The translations under genes and the position numbers were made by a program. 56,183 nucleotides of DNA from assembly GCA_023425865.1 (NCBI GenBank), contig JAFABV010000064.1, forward strand, positions 1 to 56,183, in the 5' to 3' direction. The notes under the pieces were generated by a model. It was not told where the DNA came from. It did not search any database and saw only the letters and a list, made by a program, of their open reading frames with translations. This document shows, piece by piece, positions 8,127 to 16,829 of the stretch. Each line of letters starts with the position of its first letter. Position 1 is the stretch's first letter. The stretch comes from Bacteroidota bacterium. GTDB lineage: Bacteria > Bacteroidota > Bacteroidia > Bacteroidales > Bacteroidaceae.

Positions 8127-8855
8127 TTAGTCCACCTTATGATACACCTCTTCAAAAGGCAGACGGTAGCGGTCACCCCGCACGCCCTCTGGCAATCTGA
8201 TGCCGCATGTGATAATCATGTTGATGTGGCAGTCGTACGGAAGTCCTAATGCCTTCTTCACCAGCCTACTGTCGAAACCCTCCAACGGGCAGGTGTCATA
8301 CCCCTGCTCACTCATGGCGAGCATGAAAGTCTGTACGGCCAGGGCGCAACTCTTCTGTATCACCGTCTGTACCTCAGCCTCCGACACTTGCCGCACAATG
8401 GGTCGGAAGAGCCCGACACCCTGTGCCAATAACTTCCTGAACAGGCCCAACAACCCGAAGAAACGGCTGTACTGGAATGGCATGAGGCGCCCGTAGTACA
8501 TCTTCTGCAGTTTGGTGCGATGTGCCTTGCGTGCCTCCGGACTATTCTTCTGTATATCCTCAATGCCCGCCCGCAGCACTTCACGGGCGTGGGCACGGTG
8601 CAATCCCTGGCGGGTGACAAACACCACCATCTGCTTTGCCGTGCGTGCGCTGCCTTGGTTGAGGCAGGCCACGGTGAGTTTGCGCAGCACATCATTGTTG
8701 GTAACCTGATAAGCCTCCCACAATTGCATGTTTGAGCTGGTTGGAGCCAGTGTGGCCAGACGTATGCACTCTTCCACCTTCTGGTCATCGAGTGGCTTCT
8801 CTGGGTCGTACTTACGTACAGCCCTACGATGTTCTAATATTTCTTTAAGTGTCAT
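8127..8855 (-). CDS. nitroreductase family protein
   Basis: FMN-dependent NAD(P)H oxidoreductase of 242 residues. The N-terminal FMN-binding pattern EHRRAVRKYDPEKPLDD is at about residues 7-23, and LATLAPTSSNMQLWEAY follows. The C-terminal part contains the LAMSEQGYDTCPLEGFD segment common to this family. The protein is probably cytoplasmic and the natural substrate cannot be read from sequence. It is upstream of and apparently coupled to the M16 peptidase. A -7 box lies at 8879-8886. Confidence 0.9.
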   Translation of the reverse strand: MTLKEILEHRRAVRKYDPEKPLDDQKVEECIRLATLAPTSSNMQLWEAYQVTNNDVLRKLTVACLNQGSARTAKQMVVFVTRQGLHRAHAREVLRAGIEDIQKNSPEARKAHRTKLQKMYYGRLMPFQYSRFFGLLGLFRKLLAQGVGLFRPIVRQVSEAEVQTVIQKSCALAVQTFMLAMSEQGYDTCPLEGFDSRLVKKALGLPYDCHINMIITCGIRLPEGVRGDRYRLPFEEVYHKVD

Positions 8856-9147
8856 AGTGATGATATTATATCTCTTTGCAAAAATAATAATTATTCCTTT
8901 GAGTTGTGCTCGAAAATTCGGATATTTGCACTAAGGCAGGTTCTATCAATTACCTTGTGTCGTGTTTTTGTCTTTTAGTAGAGCGCTTTTGCTTTCTTCC
9001 TGAGGGCGTATAGCGGGCTATGCCGCCGCAGGAGAAAACGGATGGTGGCCGCTTTTAAGCAAATAGGCACAATGCGCCATAGCACCCCAAAACATCAGTA
9101 AACCGGCGGGACATCATTACAACCTGCCTCTAACAACATTATCATCG
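8856..9147. other. divergent intergenic region
   Basis: The 292 bp between the divergent nitroreductase and sugar-kinase genes hold the minus-strand -7 box TATTTTTG at 8879-8886. I see no coding sequence, no clear plus-strand promoter and no RNA gene here. Confidence 0.6.
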
Positions 9148-10083
9148 ATGAGAAAAGTAATAGGAATCGGAGAGACCGTACTGGACATTATCTTCAAGAA
9201 CGAGCAACCCATCGGCGCCTATCCTGGTGGGTCGAGTTTCAATGCGCTCATTTCCTTGGCGCGGGCGGGCGTCAACACGACCTTTATCAGCGAGACGGGC
9301 AACGACCGGGTGGGAGCGAACATCATCCGTTTCCTACAGGAGAATGGCGTCGACGCAAGTAATGTCAACCGGTATCCTGACTCCAAGTCGCCGGTGTCGT
9401 TGGCTTTCCTCAACGACAACAACGATGCCGAGTACATCTTCTACAAAGACCATCCCCACGACCAACTCGATTTCGTATACCCCGACATCCAGCCTGATGA
9501 CGTGGTGCTCTTCGGCTCCTTCTATGCCGTCAACCCTGTCATTCGTCCTCAGGTGGTAGGCCTCCTCGACTACGCGCGGAGCCACGGGGCCATTATCTAT
9601 TATGACGTAAACTTCCGTCCTTCCCATCGCCACGAGGTGATGAAGATTACGCCCAACTATCTTGAGAACCTTGAGTTTGCCGATATCGTGCGAGGTAGCC
9701 ACGAAGACTTTGAGGTGCTCTATAAGCTCACCGACCCCGACAAGGTCTATAATGCCGAGATGTCTTTTTATTGCAAACGGTTTATCTACACCAACGGTGC
9801 ACAGCCCGTGGAGCTACGTGCCGAGAACAAGTTTGCCAAACGCTATGAGGTGGAGCAGTCTGACACCGTGAGCACCATTGGCGCAGGCGACAACTTCAAT
9901 GCGGGATTCATCTACGGACTACTCAAATACGGCATCACCAGGGCCGACATCGAGCGTGGGCTCAGCGAGTCGCAATGGGACGAGGTCATTGCCTGCGCCC
10001 AGAAGTTCTCTGCCGACTGCTGCAAGAGCATCTACAATTACGTGTCGAGGGAGTTTGGAGCAAGCCTCAAGTCATCGCTGTAA
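9148..10083 (+). CDS. PfkB family carbohydrate kinase
   Basis: Cytoplasmic sugar kinase of 311 residues in the ribokinase/fructokinase superfamily. The N-terminus has GIGETVLDIIF, then the substrate-binding GGSSFNALISLARAG. The second PfkB signature GAGDNFNAGF is at residues 245-254 and contains the catalytic Asp. It is of fructokinase-like length, but the sugar is not determined. A symporter gene follows 23 bp downstream, suggesting an uptake/kinase pair, although that transporter family normally moves organic or amino acids. Confidence 0.9.
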   Translation: MRKVIGIGETVLDIIFKNEQPIGAYPGGSSFNALISLARAGVNTTFISETGNDRVGANIIRFLQENGVDASNVNRYPDSKSPVSLAFLNDNNDAEYIFYKDHPHDQLDFVYPDIQPDDVVLFGSFYAVNPVIRPQVVGLLDYARSHGAIIYYDVNFRPSHRHEVMKITPNYLENLEFADIVRGSHEDFEVLYKLTDPDKVYNAEMSFYCKRFIYTNGAQPVELRAENKFAKRYEVEQSDTVSTIGAGDNFNAGFIYGLLKYGITRADIERGLSESQWDEVIACAQKFSADCCKSIYNYVSREFGASLKSSL

Positions 10084-10106
10084 CGAAAGAACCATACCTG
10101 CTGACT

Positions 10107-11267
10107 ATGAAATTACACATCGGATTATTGCCAAGAGTCATCATCGCCATCATCTTGGGCGTGGCGTTGGGAAATGTGCTGAGCGAGGGTTGGGTGCGCG
10201 TGTTTGTCACGTTCAACGGCTTGTTCGGTCAGTTTCTGGGATTTATGATTCCCCTGATCATCGTAGGACTCGTCACGCCTGCCATCGCCGACATCGGCCG
10301 TGGGGCCGGACGGCTGCTGCTGCTCACCGTGGCCATCGCCTATATCGATACCGTGGTGTCGGGACTGCTGGCCTATGGCACCGGCTCCTGGCTCTTCCCA
10401 GACATGGTGGCGGCCACGTCGCAAACCCACAGCGTGGAGAAGGCGATAGAGCTGGCGCCCTATTTCAGCATCACCATTCCGCCCATGATCGACGTGATGG
10501 CTGCCTTGGTGCTGTCGTTCGTAGTGGGCCTTACCATCGCCTACGCCTCGCTGGGTAACCTGAAGCAGGTCTTCGACGACTTCAAGGAGACGGTGTCGCT
10601 CACCATCTCAAAAGTCATCATCCCCCTGTTGCCCCTGTATATCTTCGGTATCTTCCTCAATATGACCTTCACGGGGCAGGCCTTCCGCATCCTGGTGGTC
10701 TTTGCCCAGATCATCGTGGTTATCTTCGTCCTCCATCTGCTCATTCTGGTTTACCAGTTCTGTCTGGCCGGCGCGGTGTCTCGCCGCAACCCCTTCCGCC
10801 TGCTCTGGAACATGCTGCCAGCCTATATGACCGCCTTGGGCACGTCGTCATCGGCAGCCACCATCCCCGTCACCCTGCGCTCTACCCTCAACAACGGCGT
10901 CAGCGAGGGAGTGGCAGGATTTGTGGTACCCCTCTGTGCCACCATCCACATGTCAGGCTCGTGCATGAAGATCACCGCCTGTGCCCTTACCGTGTGTCTG
11001 TTGGAGGGCATGCCCCACGACCCATTGCTGTTCATTCATTTCATTCTTATGCTTGCCATCATGATGGTGGCGGGGCCGGGCGTTCCCGGTGGCGCCGTCA
11101 TGGCCGCGCTGGCTCCTCTGGGCAGTATCTTAGGCTTTGGTGCCGACGAGCAGGCACTCATCATCGCGCTCTACATCGCCATGGACTCCTTCGGCACGGC
11201 CTGTAACGTCACGGGCGACGGTGCCATCGCCGTGGCCATCGACAAGGTGGCAAAGCCTAATGTGTAG
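10107..11267 (+). CDS. dicarboxylate/amino acid:cation symporter
   Basis: Inner-membrane DAACS (glutamate/serine/C4-dicarboxylate) symporter of 386 residues with about eight hydrophobic segments. The region ALGTSSSAATIPVTL (about residue 245) is the serine-rich reentrant-loop signature, and ACNVTGDGAIAVAI near the C-terminus is the second substrate/cation loop. An ORF is open from 9975, but ATG 10107 gives the family N-terminus (MKLHIGLLPRVIIAIILG) and does not overlap the kinase. Substrate unknown. Confidence 0.9.
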   Translation: MKLHIGLLPRVIIAIILGVALGNVLSEGWVRVFVTFNGLFGQFLGFMIPLIIVGLVTPAIADIGRGAGRLLLLTVAIAYIDTVVSGLLAYGTGSWLFPDMVAATSQTHSVEKAIELAPYFSITIPPMIDVMAALVLSFVVGLTIAYASLGNLKQVFDDFKETVSLTISKVIIPLLPLYIFGIFLNMTFTGQAFRILVVFAQIIVVIFVLHLLILVYQFCLAGAVSRRNPFRLLWNMLPAYMTALGTSSSAATIPVTLRSTLNNGVSEGVAGFVVPLCATIHMSGSCMKITACALTVCLLEGMPHDPLLFIHFILMLAIMMVAGPGVPGGAVMAALAPLGSILGFGADEQALIIALYIAMDSFGTACNVTGDGAIAVAIDKVAKPNV

Positions 11268-11434
11268 GCACGCGGTGCCCGCCGAGGCATGCCTTCTTTC
11301 CTCCGCTCGCCTATGGCGAATCTTAAACTATAAGAGAATATAACAGCCGCCCCATGGTTTTGCCTTGGCGTGGCAGTATACACACCGATATTCTCGATAC
11401 TCCACATCCTTGTGATAGATCACACGCCCACACG
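11268..11434. other. intergenic spacer without visible gene
   Basis: Together with the terminator at 11435-11480 and its flank this makes a 309-bp gap between convergent genes. Nothing coding, repetitive or promoter-like was recognised in this part. Confidence 0.5.
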
Positions 11435-11480
11435 AAAAAACAAGGAATGGATGCCCTGCCGGGTCCATTCCTTGTTTTTC
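11435..11480. terminator. strong bidirectional terminator
   Basis: A perfect 16-bp stem: AAAAACAAGGAATGGA (11436-11451) and its reverse complement (11464-11479), with a 12-nt loop. A/T runs on both edges give U-tracts in both directions. It separates the symporter from the convergent TlpA gene. Confidence 0.9.
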
Positions 11481-11576
11481 CATATCGGTTGATATTCCGT
11501 CGCTCGCCCATCAAGACCTGTTGGCCGCATGGTCATGCCATGCCCCGCAGGCCACTAATGCTGTTCGAGCCGCATA

Positions 11577-12710
11577 CTACTTGCCGAAGAGTTCGTCGAG
11601 CAGCGTGTAGAACGCGGGGTCTTCGCCCACGATGGTCTTTACGATCTTGCCGTCGGGACCAACGATAATCTTCGTGGGGAAACCCTGTACGGCATAGTCG
11701 GTGAGCACCGTGCTGGTCTTGGGATTGTAGACGTGCAGCCAGGGCAGCTCGTGCTTCTTCACCGCTTCCTTCCATTTTGCCTCGGTGTCGTTGCAGTCAA
11801 CGCCCAGAATCTCAAACTTGCCCTTGTACTTCTCGTAGTAATTTTTCATCTCGGGGAAACCCTTGATGCACCATATACACCAGCTGCCCCAGAAGTCGAG
11901 CACCACATATTTGCCGCGGAGCGACGACAGCTTGAGCGGCTTGCCGTTGATGTCGTTGAGGGTGAAGTCGGGTGCTTCTACGCCCGTGGCCTGCTTGGTC
12001 TCCGCCTCTTTTGCCATACGCTCCTGTCGCTCCATACGCTCAATCATGGGTTGGTACAACACCTTCATGCGTCCGTCGCGTACCTCGGGCGTAAGCAGTT
12101 GCGCGGCCTCTTTCATCTGTGTGGGGTCGTCGAGCTGCGCGATGATGGCGGCACTGGCCTCGTAAGAGGGATGCTGCTTGATGAAGGCAATGATACCCTC
12201 AGATGCCTGTTTCATCAGAGCGGGTGCCTTCTCCTGGTACTCGTTGGCGATGGTGTCACGGCTTTCGCCTGCAGAGAGGCGTTGGTTGAGGCCTTCCACC
12301 AAGTCGCGCAAGGGCTTGCTGGCAACCTCCATGGCGCGGTCGGCCTCGTTATATTGCTCGTAGAATTGAGAACCGCTATAGTAATAGCCTGCTTGCAGGT
12401 CGCCCTTGATCTCCGCGCTCTCACCCGGCACGGCGAGCACCTGGAATCCCACCTTCTCCTCTTGGCGCAGTGTGCCTGGCGTATAGAGCAGTAGCGAGGT
12501 GGGTTCAGCCACGTCGACCGAGAACTCAAACTTACCGCCCGGGGTAAGTACGGTGTCGCGTTGGTTGTCTTTATTGGGCGTGATGACAATCAGCGTGTCT
12601 TTCAGCCCCTTGATATCTCCTTTGAAATGTACGTTCCCGTCGGCGGCCAGCGTCGTGCCAGGCACCAAGGCCGCGGCCGCGAGAGCCATGCTAAAGATAG
12701 TATTTCTCAT
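11577..12710 (-). CDS. DUF4369/TlpA thiol-disulfide oxidoreductase
   Basis: Periplasmic protein of 377 residues. A signal peptide (cleavage near TTLAADG, residue 23) precedes a DUF4369-type domain (about 25-130) and a helical region. A C-terminal AhpC/TSA-thioredoxin domain (about 245-377) contains the redox motif WCIWC with Cys278 and Cys281. This architecture is common in Bacteroidetes and is thought to reduce or rearrange envelope disulfides. It is a single gene on the minus strand. The active-site CIWC differs from the usual CGPC. Confidence 0.88.
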   Translation of the reverse strand: MRNTIFSMALAAAALVPGTTLAADGNVHFKGDIKGLKDTLIVITPNKDNQRDTVLTPGGKFEFSVDVAEPTSLLLYTPGTLRQEEKVGFQVLAVPGESAEIKGDLQAGYYYSGSQFYEQYNEADRAMEVASKPLRDLVEGLNQRLSAGESRDTIANEYQEKAPALMKQASEGIIAFIKQHPSYEASAAIIAQLDDPTQMKEAAQLLTPEVRDGRMKVLYQPMIERMERQERMAKEAETKQATGVEAPDFTLNDINGKPLKLSSLRGKYVVLDFWGSWCIWCIKGFPEMKNYYEKYKGKFEILGVDCNDTEAKWKEAVKKHELPWLHVYNPKTSTVLTDYAVQGFPTKIIVGPDGKIVKTIVGEDPAFYTLLDELFGK

Positions 12711-12803
12711 CTTGAATACTTGTAATGGTTATTTTCAATGTGTACTTTATCTAAGAAAAACGGATGAAGTGGTGCAATAGTTACCATTATTAATAATTTA
12801 TAA

Positions 12804-14714
12804 CTATTTCTTCTTCGGGCGTCGTCGTGCCCATCCCTCTTCCGAGAAATCGGGTTCTTCGCCTTTCAGCGTGACGTTGCCGGCCTGCATGAGCGCCTTC
12901 CAGTCGTCGCGTCCGCGCCGCTTGTTGGGGTTCTCAAACTCAGCCTCGTCGTAGTGGCGCCCCGCCTTCATGCGCGGTTTGCGGTCTTCGCGCGGCTGTC
13001 GGCGGTCGTTGCCACGTCCGCTTTCGCCCCTTGTGCCTGCCTGTCGGCCGCGTCCCGAGCGTGCGGTGGGTGTCTCGTCGGCATCGTTGCAGCGCACCTC
13101 GCGCCCCTTGTAGCTTGCGCCGTTGAGTGCGCGCATCACCTTCTGTGCGTCGCCCTCGGGCACCTCGATGTAGCAAAACTTAGACAGCAGGTCGATGTGT
13201 CCCACCTCTTGTCGGCCGTGAATGGTGCGGTTGAGAAACTGCATCACCTCTCCGGGATAAAATCCGTCTTGCTTGCCCAGGTTGATAAACAGCCGGCGGT
13301 AGCCTGCCTCGGCCTCGCGTTTGCCCCGCTGGCGTGTGGTGCCGCGTTCTCCTCGGCTGTCGCCCTGTTCGCCCCGCTTGCTTGTCGAGGGCTTCAGTAT
13401 CTCGGGCGCGTTCTTGTAGTAGTCGAGGAAACGGCCGAAGGTAACGCTCACCATCTTCTTGATGATGTCCTCCTTGTCAATATATTCAAACTGGCGGTTG
13501 ATGTCGTTCATGTAGGGTGCGATAAGCTCCTCATCGACATCAGTCTTCATGATGGTGTCCATCTGCTTGAAGAGCTGCTTCTTGCAGATCTCCTCGGGCG
13601 AGGGTAGCGTGCCGTCTACAAACTCCTTGCCGATGACCTTCTCGATGTTGCGCACCTTAAACTTCTCACGGCTGTGTATGATGGCAATCGAGGTACCCTT
13701 CTTTCCTGCGCGGCCCGTGCGGCCCGAACGGTGGGTGTAGTTTTCGATGTCGTCGGGCATGCCGTAGTTGATGACGTGCGTCAGGTCGTCTACGTCGAGG
13801 CCGCGCGCGGCCACGTCGGTAGCCACGAGCAACTGCGTGAGGTGGTTGCGGAATTTCTGCATCGTCAGGTCGCGCTGCTGCTGCGACAGGTCGCCGTGCA
13901 GGGCCTCGGCGTTGTAGCCGTCTTTGATGAGCTTGTCGGCTATCTCCTGCGTCTCAAGCTTGGTGCGGCAGAAGATGATGCCGTAAATATGCGGATAGAA
14001 GTCAACGATGCGCTTCAGCGCCAAGTATTTGTCCTTGGCATTCACCATGTAGTACACGTGGTTCACGTTTTCGGCACCCTCATTGCGCGAGCCCACCACA
14101 ATCTCCTTGTAGTCGTGCAGGTAACTCTTGGCTATCTTCTCAATCTCCTTGCCCATGGTGGCCGAGAAGAGCAGCGTGTTGCGGTCGGTGGGCACGCCCT
14201 CGAAGATGGCGTTGATGCTTTCAGAGAAACCCATGTTGAGCATCTCGTCGGCCTCGTCGAGTACCACGTTGCTCACCTGGTCGAGTCGCGCCACGCCACG
14301 GTTCATCAGGTCGATGAGTCGGCCTGGGGTTGCCACGATGATCTGCACGCCGTGGCGCAGCGAGCGGATCTGCGTGTCGATCGACGTTCCTCCGTATACG
14401 GGCAGGATGTGCAGCCCGTCGATGTATTTGGCAAAGGCCGTGAGGTCGTCGGCAATCTGCAGGCACAACTCACGGGTGGGGCTCAGTATCAGGGCCTGAG
14501 TCTCCTTGCGTGTGGGGTCGATACGCTGTATCACGGGTATGCCAAAGGCAGCCGTCTTACCGGTTCCGGTCTGGGCCAGTGCGATGACGTCGTTGCCCTC
14601 TCCTAACAAAAATGGGATTACTGCTTCTTGTACGGGCATCGGATGATCGAAACCCAACTCTTCAATGGCGCGGCGAATCTCTTCGCTGACACCCAATTCT
14701 TCAAATGTCTTCAA
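12804..14714 (-). CDS. deaD: DEAD-box ATP-dependent RNA helicase
   Basis: RNA helicase of 636 residues acting in ribosome assembly and cold adaptation. Motifs in order: AQTGTGKT (Walker A), PTREL, DEAD, SAT, and HRSGRTGRAG. A DbpA-type RNA-binding domain follows (FINLGKQDGFYPGEV to YKGREVRC, about 485-555). The tail is Arg/Gly-rich and probably disordered. The family N-terminus (MKTFEELGVSEEIRR) begins at a TTG codon (14712-14714) with no in-frame ATG nearby, so a non-ATG start is likely. A roughly 80-nt leader contains a hairpin. Confidence 0.93.
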   Translation of the reverse strand: MKTFEELGVSEEIRRAIEELGFDHPMPVQEAVIPFLLGEGNDVIALAQTGTGKTAAFGIPVIQRIDPTRKETQALILSPTRELCLQIADDLTAFAKYIDGLHILPVYGGTSIDTQIRSLRHGVQIIVATPGRLIDLMNRGVARLDQVSNVVLDEADEMLNMGFSESINAIFEGVPTDRNTLLFSATMGKEIEKIAKSYLHDYKEIVVGSRNEGAENVNHVYYMVNAKDKYLALKRIVDFYPHIYGIIFCRTKLETQEIADKLIKDGYNAEALHGDLSQQQRDLTMQKFRNHLTQLLVATDVAARGLDVDDLTHVINYGMPDDIENYTHRSGRTGRAGKKGTSIAIIHSREKFKVRNIEKVIGKEFVDGTLPSPEEICKKQLFKQMDTIMKTDVDEELIAPYMNDINRQFEYIDKEDIIKKMVSVTFGRFLDYYKNAPEILKPSTSKRGEQGDSRGERGTTRQRGKREAEAGYRRLFINLGKQDGFYPGEVMQFLNRTIHGRQEVGHIDLLSKFCYIEVPEGDAQKVMRALNGASYKGREVRCNDADETPTARSGRGRQAGTRGESGRGNDRRQPREDRKPRMKAGRHYDEAEFENPNKRRGRDDWKALMQAGNVTLKGEEPDFSEEGWARRRPKKK

Positions 14715-14736
14715 AAAAAAAGTATTAATGTAAATA

Positions 14737-14770
14737 AACCGTAGGGACTACTTCAAAACACCCTACCGTT
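14737..14770 (-). promoter_or_regulatory. 5' leader hairpin of deaD
   Basis: AACCGTAGGG (14737-14746) and CCCTACCGTT (14761-14770) can form a 10-bp stem with one mismatch. It lies between the -7 box (14794-14801) and the TTG start. It could modulate translation of the helicase, but no function is shown by sequence. Confidence 0.4.
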
Positions 14771-14793
14771 CTGTATAAGTCCCCTTTCGGGTG

Positions 14794-14801
14794 CAAAGGT
14801 A
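14794..14801 (-). promoter_or_regulatory. -7 box for deaD
   Basis: Minus-strand TACCTTTG matches TAnnTTTG. It predicts a leader of roughly 75-80 nt before the TTG start codon. Confidence 0.55.
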
Positions 14802-14843
14802 CGACAATAAAACGGCGCCACCGCATACTTTGCGGTTTTTTTT

Positions 14844-14875
14844 TGCTGGTGCGTTGGTGGGTTGGCGGGTTGGCG
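14844..14875. repeat. short 8-bp G-rich repeat
   Basis: Units GTTGGTGG, GTTGGCGG and GTTGGCGG are preceded by a degenerate GCTGGTGC. It is the third locus in the window with this 8-mer, here upstream of the deaD promoter. A small hairpin with a T-run (CCGC/GCGG, 14821-14844) sits beside it. Confidence 0.7.
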
Positions 14876-15002
14876 GACCGGAGAGTTGGCGTGGCGGATG
14901 GCGTTCGCAAACGCCTGACAAGGCCGTGTGGCCTGCTGCCGCGCCACGTTGAGGCCATGCCGCTGAGGCTTCGGCGGGGCGTGTTTCGGGCAGGCGCGAT
15001 TC

Positions 15003-15100
15003 ATGATTTCATATAAAACCATCTGATGATTTCATATAAAACCATCCGATGATTCTATATAGAACCATTTTATGATTTCATATAGAACCATATCATGATG
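15003..15100. repeat. stand-alone 23-bp palindromic array
   Basis: Four 23-bp units at 15003-15025, 15026-15048, 15049-15071 and 15072-15094, plus a partial ATGATG. The third unit contains TTCTATATAGAA. Read on the minus strand the units match those of E1 and E2 (ATCGGATGGTTTTATAT), but the flanking sequence of those elements is absent. The array lies between the divergent deaD and GT39 genes. The rest of the 14715-15204 gap holds only promoters and short repeats. Confidence 0.9.
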
Positions 15101-15165
15101 TTGCCGAGATGATATCAGTTCAACACTTTTCTTGCATTTCGTAATGTCGCTCCAGAATTAATGAT

Positions 15166-15173
15166 TAAATTTG
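15166..15173 (+). promoter_or_regulatory. -7 box for the GT39 operon
   Basis: TAAATTTG matches TAnnTTTG and ends 31 bp before the ATG at 15205. It lies 66 bp downstream of the palindromic array. No TTTG at the expected spacing. Confidence 0.5.
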
Positions 15174-15204
15174 CACGTTTGATATTCAACGTACTATCTT
15201 AATC

Positions 15205-16821
15205 ATGAGAGTAAACAAAAAGAGCTATTTCTTTGTCATCGTGATGGCCCTTGTATCGTTTTTCTTCTACAACACGGCCACGCCTACCGACATCATGGAA
15301 GTGCGCAACCTGGTGGCGGCGCACGAGATGGCTACTGAGGGTCATATCATGGTGCCGCGGATGAACGGTGACCTGCGGTTAGAGAAGCCGCCGTTGCCCA
15401 CGTGGGTGGCGGGTGCCATCGACTATGTGTACCCCGACAATATGTCGGCGCAGCGCGTGGCGGCGGGCGTGATGGGGTGCGTGTGGACCTTCTTTCTCTA
15501 TCTCTTTGCCCTGCGCCTGTCGCGCAGACGTTATTACGCGGTCATCACCACCGTGGTGTTTCTCACCTGCTACCAGATAGTGCTTATGGGGCGTTCGGCC
15601 ACCTGGGACATCTATTGTCACGCCCTGATGATGGGAGGCATCTATTACCTGTACTGCGGTCTCACGAGCGACCTGGGGCAACGCTGGAAGTGGTTTACCC
15701 TGGCGGGGGTGATGATGGGCTTGTCATATATGAGCAAGGGGCCGGTGTCGTTTTACGCGCTGTTGTTGCCGTGGCTCATTGCCTCGGTGGCCGACCCTCG
15801 GGTATCGACGCGGGGCAAATGGGACGCCTTGGCGCTGATGGTGGTCCTCACCATCGTGATTGGCGGCTGGTGGTATGCCAACCTCTATATATTCCATTAC
15901 GACGCCATACAGGCGGTATTGGCCAAGGAGACCGGCGCCTGGGCTAACCATAACACCAGGCCTTGGTGGTACTACTGGCGCTTCTTCACAGAGACAGGCG
16001 TATGGACGGTGGTGACCTTCGCGTCGCTCTTTGCCTTCTACTGGAAACGCAATATCAACGACGCACGCTCTTACCTCTTTGGCGTCACCTGGATGGTGGC
16101 TGCCTTGGTGTTGCTGTCGCTGATGCCCGAGAAGAAGATACGTTACCTGCTGCCCATGATGGCGCCCTGCAGCCTCTGCGTGGCCTCGATCATGGACCAT
16201 TGCGGGGTGGGGCGCGACAAATGGAGCCGCATCGTATATCTGGTCAATGGCTACATCGTGGCCATCATACCGTTGGCCGTGCCCGTGGCACTCTACTTCT
16301 TCAAGATGTACTCGCTCACCAAGTTGCTGGTGGTGATGCCGCTGTTTGTTGCCATCGACGTGTGGCTGCTCATCTCGGTGAGGCGCATCCGTCCCACGCA
16401 GTTTGTCATGGCTGTAGGCGCGGTCTTCATGCTCACTGAGCTGACGGTATTGGGCGATATTGGCCGCCTGTTTGTCAATCCCGACCGTCATGGCATCGCG
16501 GCCGTGCGCTCCATGCCCGCCCTGAACAAGGTGGCGTTCTATCATCCCGCCACAGAAGATATCCGCATCGAGATGGTGTACGAGGCGGGCCGCAAGATCA
16601 GGCCCATCGACGTGACGTCGGTAGACTCCGTAAGGCGCCATCTGCCCATGGTGCTGGTCAGCCAGAAGGGTGTGGCAAGCTATATGCCGCCTGCGGTGCT
16701 GGCCACCGTCGATACCACGCTGATCGACACCTACGACGACAACCGCCATCCCAAGGGCAACAAGCATTATAACAGGGCGTTCCACAACCAGGTGACGCTC
16801 ATCAAAGCAAAGACGAAATAA
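15205..16821 (+). CDS. GT39/ArnT-like polyprenyl-phosphate-sugar glycosyltransferase
   Basis: Multi-spanning GT-C membrane protein of 538 residues with about ten hydrophobic segments. The N-terminal periplasmic-loop region TATPTDIMEVRNLVAAHEM and LRLEKPPLPTW match the ArnT/PMT pattern in which acidic residues bind the polyprenyl-phosphate donor. Such enzymes transfer a sugar from undecaprenyl-phosphate to lipid A or other envelope acceptors on the periplasmic face. The next gene, a GT2 that could make the donor, starts 8 bp downstream. The acceptor and sugar are unknown. Confidence 0.85.
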   Translation: MRVNKKSYFFVIVMALVSFFFYNTATPTDIMEVRNLVAAHEMATEGHIMVPRMNGDLRLEKPPLPTWVAGAIDYVYPDNMSAQRVAAGVMGCVWTFFLYLFALRLSRRRYYAVITTVVFLTCYQIVLMGRSATWDIYCHALMMGGIYYLYCGLTSDLGQRWKWFTLAGVMMGLSYMSKGPVSFYALLLPWLIASVADPRVSTRGKWDALALMVVLTIVIGGWWYANLYIFHYDAIQAVLAKETGAWANHNTRPWWYYWRFFTETGVWTVVTFASLFAFYWKRNINDARSYLFGVTWMVAALVLLSLMPEKKIRYLLPMMAPCSLCVASIMDHCGVGRDKWSRIVYLVNGYIVAIIPLAVPVALYFFKMYSLTKLLVVMPLFVAIDVWLLISVRRIRPTQFVMAVGAVFMLTELTVLGDIGRLFVNPDRHGIAAVRSMPALNKVAFYHPATEDIRIEMVYEAGRKIRPIDVTSVDSVRRHLPMVLVSQKGVASYMPPAVLATVDTTLIDTYDDNRHPKGNKHYNRAFHNQVTLIKAKTK

Positions 16822-16829
16822 CACACACT

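Noticed and set aside
13674..14606. 310-codon plus-strand ORF opposite deaD
   Set aside because: Antisense shadow of helicase motifs, with repetitive Val/His-rich translation and no promoter.
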